Source: Candidatus Aminicenantota bacterium
GTDB taxonomy: Bacteria > Acidobacteriota > Aminicenantia > UBA2199
Length of the DNA stretch: 38,301 bases
Reading direction: 5' to 3'
NCBI GenBank assembly: GCA_011772425.1
Contig: WVZO01000400.1
Coordinates: forward strand, 47,756 to 86,056
This document shows, piece after piece, positions 34,236 to 38,301 of the stretch. The notes under the pieces were generated by a model. That model was given only the letters and a program-made list of their open reading frames with translations. It did not search any database and had not been told where the DNA came from. How positions within the stretch are numbered: the first letter of the stretch is position 1; the number at the start of each line of letters is the position of its first letter. The translations under genes were made by a program, and so were the position numbers.

Positions 34236-34642
34236 AACAGAGTCCTGATATTTTCTCTTAATCTATCGATTCCCGGCTTGATTAGGAATTCCGACTTTCT
34301 GGCCGGTAACACATTCTCGATTTCACCGGAGTTTTCATTCCATAAAGCAAAGCCGAATCCATAGAAGTTCAATTCTTCAACTATCTTTTCTGACAATCTT
34401 TGGCTAACGGATTTTTTTGGCATGCATAAGTAACAGTAACTTGAGGCGATCCGGTGCTCTTTCATTTGTTCGATGGCATGCTTCCATTTCCTGACTTTTA
34501 ATTCGTACGATGTTATCTCTTCGCCTTCCAGGATCACTAAATCAATAATCCGGGACATAAACGGTACTTCGGAAAAAATACTTTTATCTCTTTCCTTATA
34601 GTAATTGAGTACTTTTTGGTGTAGTAATGCTTCACTCATCAT
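34223..34642 (-). CDS. Small PD-(D/E)XK nuclease-like protein
   Basis: A 139-residue protein. After a short helix (LHQKVLNYYKERD) comes SEVPFMSRIIDLVIL with Asp34, then SYELKVRKWKHAIEQ with Glu47-x-Lys49, and a helix ending SYCYLCMPKK. This D...ExK spacing is the core of restriction-type PD-(D/E)XK nucleases; the W..A..Q helix after it is also typical. The size is close to a bare catalytic core. It begins in a 4-bp ATGA overlap with the upstream gene and overlaps the SIR2-like gene by 13 bp. Which nucleic acid it cuts, if any, cannot be told. Confidence 0.78.
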   Translation of the reverse strand: MMSEALLHQKVLNYYKERDKSIFSEVPFMSRIIDLVILEGEEITSYELKVRKWKHAIEQMKEHRIASSYCYLCMPKKSVSQRLSEKIVEELNFYGFGFALWNENSGEIENVLPARKSEFLIKPGIDRLRENIRTLLCSQ

Positions 34643-35250
34643 TTTCTGCGAACTCCATCATTACGAATTTTTTCGTAGATAACAGATTTTTCCGCATATT
34701 CCGGGTATTTTGAGTACACATATTTCAAAATGTCTTTTAGTGATGTATTTACCATAGTCGTTTTAAAGTCTATTAAAACTTGCTTCTTTTCTTCGGATAA
34801 TTTAGCCCAGGAAAACCATATATCTTTGTTCTTCATCATCTTTATTCCATACCCGGTCAGTTGAAAGCCTTCGCTGGAGTATGTATCTTCATTTTGAAAC
34901 GTCAAAACTTCTATTTCCGAAGCCATTAATTTTCTGTCAATATCCATTTCATCGCTGCTCATGCGGTGGGGGGGAACGGGGATTAATTTGATAATCTCCC
35001 TGGTTTCAAGAAAGTCAACAGCTTCGTAAACTTTTTTGCTGAAGGGACCGAAATTATGGGCTTCAAAATCAAACTCTATCGGGTTGTTTTCATCCTGAAA
35101 ATATTTTGATATTTCCTTTTCAAAGATGAAAGTCATCTTCATCAATCTTGCTCTTCCAAAAATTGGGACCGGGCTATTATCCGTTGCTGTTGGAGAGTAC
35201 AAAAGCAAATGAATGATGTGAACAGGTTTCAGAATCTTCTTCTTTTTCAT
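34639..35250 (-). CDS. YwgA/Panacea-like protein heading the SIR2-like operon
   Basis: A 203-residue protein. The pattern GRARLMKMTFIFEKEISKYF, then FEAHNFGPFSKKVYEAVDFL, then LTGYGIKMMKN is shared with YwgA and distantly with Panacea antitoxin domains (LQK...HGPFS...). The C-terminus has LKDILKYVYSKYPEYAEKSV. Such proteins often stand next to effectors and may act as antitoxins, sensors or regulators; this is family-level inference. A basic start (MKKKKILKPVH) follows a weak AAGATAATTAAG site. Two perfect dyads lie upstream. It is translationally coupled to the nuclease-like gene by a 4-bp overlap. Confidence 0.7.
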   Translation of the reverse strand: MKKKKILKPVHIIHLLLYSPTATDNSPVPIFGRARLMKMTFIFEKEISKYFQDENNPIEFDFEAHNFGPFSKKVYEAVDFLETREIIKLIPVPPHRMSSDEMDIDRKLMASEIEVLTFQNEDTYSSEGFQLTGYGIKMMKNKDIWFSWAKLSEEKKQVLIDFKTTMVNTSLKDILKYVYSKYPEYAEKSVIYEKIRNDGVRRK

Positions 35251-35323
35251 CTTAATTATCTTTTCTAAGTAATATTAAAGAACAGCAATACAAGGTATGT
35301 GTCAAAAAATCAAGTGCACAAGC

Positions 35324-35351
35324 AAATATCTTTCCTAACATAAAGATATTT
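35324..35351. promoter_or_regulatory. Perfect 10-bp dyad upstream of the SIR2-like operon
   Basis: AAATATCTTT (35324-35333) and AAAGATATTT (35342-35351) with an 8-bp spacer, about 75-100 bp before the first ATG. It is a plausible operator for the operon or for the rightward remnant. Confidence 0.5.
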
Positions 35352-35414
35352 TATACCAAATACCTCTGATTTGCAACAAGTTTTTCCTTTTCTTCTTATA
35401 TTATACTCTCCCAT

Positions 35415-35435
35415 GTATGCCAAATAATGGCATAC
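35415..35435. promoter_or_regulatory. Perfect 8-bp dyad GTATGCCA-aataa-TGGCATAC
   Basis: A second exact inverted repeat in the same gap (35251-35530). The remainder of this gap is AT-rich, then pyrimidine-rich (35459-35525), with no gene. Confidence 0.5.
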
Positions 35436-35530
35436 CTAAAATTTGAGGAGAATATTTTTGCCTTTCTTCTTCTTCTTTTCCAACCTCTTCTTTCTTTTCT
35501 TCGTGCCTTCAGTGCCTTCATGGTTTCATT

Positions 35531-36076
35531 ATGGGCTACCACGGGAGTAATTCTTGCCTGTCCTCTTTTTTCTTTCCCGGGCTCATGCCTCCTGTAAACA
35601 ATGAAGAACTCAAAAAGGAAAAAGTAATTGTCAGGGATTATCGCAATAGACGAATCGGGGATTTCCTCAAGGAACTGGACCTAACCGAAGGAAGGAGTAC
35701 CGGCTTTCCAAAAATAAGAAGGAAGTTGAAACAAAAAGGTTCTCCGGTCCCTCTTTTTCAAACAGATGAACATCTTACCTATTTTCTTACTGTTTTGTAT
35801 TCTCATCCCGATTTTATTGGGCAGGATAAGAACATTGAAGAGGATGGAACTGTAAATGCAACTCAAAGGAAAATACTGGATGATATCGGAAAAACGAGGT
35901 CGCTTACCTATGAACAACTGGCAGAACGTTTAAAGAAAGGGAGAACGACTGTATACAGGAATATAAAAAAGATGGTGGAATTGAATATTATCAAGCGCTT
36001 AGGTTCGGATAAAAACGGGTATTGGCAAGTGAACCGGGATATGCTGTCAGCGATTGGGTATCAGAAGAAGAAATGA
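35531..36076 (+). pseudogene. C-terminal remnant of an AlbA/RecG-like ATP-binding regulator (COG2865)
   Basis: A 181-codon frame containing YRNRRIGDFLKELDLTEGRS, TGFPKIRRKLKQKGSPVPLF and FLTVLYSHPDF, followed by a winged helix (LTYEQLAERLKKGRTTVYRN). This is the C-terminal third of AlbA-type/HATPase_c_4 regulators, whose full proteins run to about 450-550 residues. The N-terminal DNA-binding and ATPase parts are missing. The recognisable sequence begins at FPGLMPPV (about 35575), and the codons before it come from pyrimidine-rich spacer DNA. There is no good ribosome site. Most likely a 5'-truncated relic, though a winged-helix fragment could still be made. Confidence 0.8.
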
Positions 36077-36154
36077 GAATCTTTCTTTGTCTTTTTCGCT
36101 TTTCAGCATCTATTTCTATTTTTTCTTTAAGAAAGAGTTTGCGTTGGACACTGG

Positions 36155-36175
36155 CTTTTTTGCCTGGCGACTTTT
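36155..36175 (-). repeat. A-flanked GTCGCCAGGC repeat R2, copy c (inverted)
   Basis: TTTTTTGCCTGGCGACTTTT on the plus strand is the reverse complement of the 12023 copy. Confidence 0.65.
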
Positions 36176-36199
36176 TCCCCATCCCCAAAGAATAACCAT

Positions 36200-36850
36200 T
36201 TAATGAGAATCTGAACACAGCTTTTCAATCTCTTCTTTGGAAAACCCCGTGGCCTTTGCAATGATATTTATATCAACTCCTAATTTAATCAATTCCCTGG
36301 CGGTTTCGATTTTTCCCTCTTTCAATCCCTCTTTAAATGCCTCTTTTATTCCTATTTTTCCCCCTTCCTCTTTTTTACTTTTGCTTCTTTTATAAAGTTT
36401 GGCAAAATCTTCAAAGTGCTCATATATTGCTGGCTCTTTATATTTTTTTCTAAATTCTCTTATCGCTTTTTCACATTTTTTCCAATAATATTCGAGAGAC
36501 AAACCATACAAACTTTTTATATCTTCAAATACAATATATTTTTTTAATACACTCCAGCCCATAAACTCATAGAAGGTACAAATCCTTCTTAAAGCTCTGC
36601 ATTGGTCTGTTATCTTTTTATCCTTATGCAAGAAATCTCCCATTTCAACCTTATCCATAAATTCTACTATGGCTCTTGATTCCTCTAAGCGTGGGTTTGT
36701 CCAATATTCTTGAAATTTCAGTATTGAATTAATATATAGGCTTTTTTTCATGGTACAGAGTTGGAAATATGTCCAAATAAAACCCCCAATTACTGTTAAT
36801 AGGGTCAATAATGGGATGATATTATCTTTCCACCACTTTCCGTTACTCAT
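36200..36850 (-). CDS. DUF4760-like membrane protein with an Rpn/YhgA-type C-terminal tail
   Basis: A 216-residue protein. It begins MSNGKWWKDNIIPLLTLLTV with one membrane helix, then a soluble helical domain (LKFQEYWTNPRLEESRAIVE, CRALRRICTFYEFMGWSVLK) as in DUF4760-type proteins. The last 50 residues (KEAFKEGLKEGKIETARELI, then GFSKEEIEKL) are the tail normally found behind Rpn/PD-(D/E)XK transposase-like nucleases. The two parts do not usually occur together. The start at 36850 has a textbook GGAGGTGAAAAG. It stands alone, so its role is open. Confidence 0.65.
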   Translation of the reverse strand: MSNGKWWKDNIIPLLTLLTVIGGFIWTYFQLCTMKKSLYINSILKFQEYWTNPRLEESRAIVEFMDKVEMGDFLHKDKKITDQCRALRRICTFYEFMGWSVLKKYIVFEDIKSLYGLSLEYYWKKCEKAIREFRKKYKEPAIYEHFEDFAKLYKRSKSKKEEGGKIGIKEAFKEGLKEGKIETARELIKLGVDINIIAKATGFSKEEIEKLCSDSH

Positions 36851-37209
36851 CTTTTCACCTCCTTTTTGTATAAACAAAATTAAGAGATTTTTTAGGGGCT
36901 TAATGTTGATTTCTCATGCTATTGCTCCTTTTGAATTTCCTCCACATGCCCCTATACGTAATATGACTATAACTGATCACTCCGCAACCAGAAAAACAAT
37001 CAATCAGGTACTGAAAAAATATAATACAGGAAATATCGAATAAAGTCAATAGGAAAAAATTTTTGCCCGTTTCCAATTCAAATATTTTTCCTGTCCACAC
37101 CCCGATATCCACAAACTGACAAACCAACCTTTTTTATGCTAAAAAGACGCGCCGAAACCGGCTGGGAAAAAAGTCCCCAGGAAATATTCTACTCTCCCTT
37201 CTTTTCCAA
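36851..37209. other. Gene-free interval of 359 bp
   Basis: It holds the ribosome site of the leftward DUF4760-like gene. A 7-bp inverted pair, TAGGGGC (36894) and GCCCCTA, lies about 50 bp apart. The rest is AT-rich. I see no RNA gene, promoter or named repeat. Confidence 0.6.
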
Positions 37210-37779
37210 CTATTTCAGCAGTTTTTCAACGATCTCTTTAAGGAATTTGGCTGCCGCCATTGCCGTCATATTATGAAGGTCTCGTTTGGGATTGAGTTCC
37301 ACGATATCCGCTCCCACCACCGGCGCTTCCAGGCCCTGGATGATGCGAAGCACATCGCGGGTAGAAAGTCCACCCGCTTCATAATGCGAAAGTCCGGGAG
37401 CGAACGCGGGGTCCAGTACATCCATGTCCAGGGATAGGTAAACAGGCCCATCAAAAACCGGCAACCGGATATCGTTGATATAATCGTTTATCTCCAAATC
37501 CCCCAGGTCCAGGAGCCGCGGTTCCCGGTTCAAATCCATTACACCCTCTGTACACGTGTTGGATGACTGCGAATGAAACGCATCCCGGATGTATCGAGGT
37601 GCCAAAGAAGACCCCTTTAAAAAAGATGAATACCGGTCAAAAGGAATGCCGACAATTACCATCGTGCCAGGCTGAACCTTGTTTATCCCAGTTGAAAAAT
37701 TTATTTTATCCACGTGCATTTGTATATAATCAAAGGAAGCTATTTTACCAGATAATGCATTTGTTTTCAAAGTATACAT
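37210..37779 (-). pseudogene. Agmatinase/arginase-family gene with an in-frame internal deletion
   Basis: A 189-codon frame whose ends match ureohydrolases: VIVGIPFDRYSSFLKGSSLA and RYIRDAFHSQSSNT at the start, then GPVYLSLDMDVLDPAFAPGL, AGGLSTRDVLRII and VVGADIVELNPKRD. The middle, which should carry LGGDHS and HFDAHxD with half of the manganese ligands, is missing. LGDLEINDYINDI runs directly into RLPVFDGPVYLSLD. The family is about 290-300 residues, so roughly 100 are gone without breaking the frame. Only Asp118 and Asp120 of the metal site remain, so it cannot be a normal agmatinase. Confidence 0.85.
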
Positions 37780-37910
37780 ATCTTTTCAGCAATTCTAATT
37801 TTATGGAGGGTTGGGTTGGAATAAAGGTCATATATTACAGTGTTGGCATGGATGCATGGGTGCATGGGATCATTGGATCATGTGGATTATTTACCCGGCA
37901 CCTATTTCTT

Positions 37911-38116
37911 TCATTGTTTTTTTATCTGCTTTTTTATCAATCACCGGGTATTTGATTTTTATGATCTCTTCATATATATTTTTCCCGGCGGTGGTATTTC
38001 TTTCTATTATTATCACCACGCGAATGCTCAATCGGCGGGAGAAGCAGCAGAAGGCTATGGAAGATGTGGAACGGAATTACATGTGTGTGGACTGCGGTGT
38101 TTTTTTCAAGAAATAA
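37911..38116 (+). pseudogene. Truncated duplicate of the small zinc-ribbon membrane protein
   Basis: About 206 bp match 32037-32244 at close to 90 percent by eye. They encode FIVFLSAFLSITGYLIFM through CVDCGVFFKK, and the match continues through the stop into the spacer (aaataagaaaggcaccacg). The first zinc half and first 30 codons are absent. The frame runs upstream through unrelated W-rich, repeat-like sequence (ATG 37811, HGCMGAWDHW) that is unlikely to be a true start. The remaining CxxC lacks its partner. Confidence 0.8.
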
Positions 38117-38165
38117 GAAAGGCACCACGAAGCCACGAAGGACACGAAGGAACACAAAGGAAGAG
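38117..38165 (+). repeat. cacgaagg-type word cluster, partial R1
   Basis: CACCACGAAG, ccacgaagg, acacgaagg, aacacaaagg in a row: the start of R1 without its hairpin, carried along with the duplicated gene end. After it comes only R3 copy b up to the window edge. Confidence 0.6.
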
Positions 38166-38244
38166 AAGAAATAAAGAAGTAAGACGAAATCAATGGGGTA
38201 GGATGACTGAAGCTACGTAACACAGGTTGACTATGTATAAAAAA

Positions 38245-38276
38245 TTTTTGCGGGGTCCAGGGGCGGTTTTTATAAA
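38245..38276 (+). repeat. GC-rich repeat R3, copy b
   Basis: TTTTTGCGGGGTCCAGGGGC followed by ggtttttata, nearly the reverse complement of 14764-14797. The window ends before its second arm can be judged. Confidence 0.6.
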
Positions 38277-38301
38277 AAGCGTTCCCATGAGCCGGCGGAG
38301 C

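Noticed and set aside
37840..38220. A second frame (126 codons) over the duplicated zinc-ribbon segment
   Set aside because: It is out of frame with the conserved CVDCGVFF ending and runs through spacer repeats.
1..38301. tRNA, rRNA, riboswitch or integrase-attachment sites
   Set aside because: I looked for cloverleaf T-arm words, rRNA blocks and integrase genes in the gaps and found none.

Overview
This window comes from a diderm (outer-membrane) bacterium of moderate GC content. It carries a BamA-type Omp85 protein directly behind a TamB-type protein, a SurA-like periplasmic chaperone domain and several Sec-exported peptidases. The mix of secreted M14 and M20 peptidases, DUF4388 and DUF1844 proteins, ClpS-ClpA, and spacers full of short repeats fits the Acidobacteriota/Aminicenantota neighbourhood. 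That placement is an impression from gene content, not a computed result.

Layout. 1-3136 (minus strand): an operon of DUF1844, a TPR/zinc-ribbon membrane protein, a DUF4388 protein and the 5' end of ribF. 3220-4247: mazG and a small conserved-looking protein. 4223-13030 is an accessory island: a frameshifted DUF4143-type AAA ATPase with a putative operator, a 21-bp tandem repeat, a 299-bp MITE-like element, a Panacea-domain protein, a large NACHT-HEAT protein, a two-gene operon of unknown function, and a HEPN/MNT pair. Much of the spacer DNA here consists of dispersed repeats. 13059-20072: M20 peptidase, a cyclic-nucleotide-binding protein, M14 peptidase, a PflX-like radical SAM protein and a divergent sirtuin. 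20319-23923: clpS-clpA and transaldolase. 23992-32244: tamB-bamA-surA-like-HD/OB nuclease-small zinc-ribbon membrane protein, reading as one envelope-biogenesis run. 32394-35250 (minus strand): a tightly overlapping three-gene operon of a YwgA/Panacea-like protein, a small PD-(D/E)XK nuclease-like protein and a 613-residue protein whose C-terminal half is SIR2-like. 35531-38301 holds gene remnants: a truncated AlbA/RecG-like C-terminus, a DUF4760/Rpn-tail chimera, an agmatinase with an internal deletion, and a truncated copy of the zinc-ribbon gene.

The best candidate for an undescribed system is the 32394-35250 operon. It joins an antitoxin/sensor-like protein, a nuclease-like protein and a SIR2 NADase-like module on an unfamiliar N-terminal domain, with two perfect dyad repeats upstream. 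Two homopolymer frameshifts (C9 in the AAA ATPase, T9 at the start of tamB) are either assembly errors or slippage sites. Intergenic repeats appear to have been recruited into coding sequence in at least three genes (M20 peptidase, ClpA tail, SurA-like signal peptide). All family assignments come from reading motifs by eye; no search was run.
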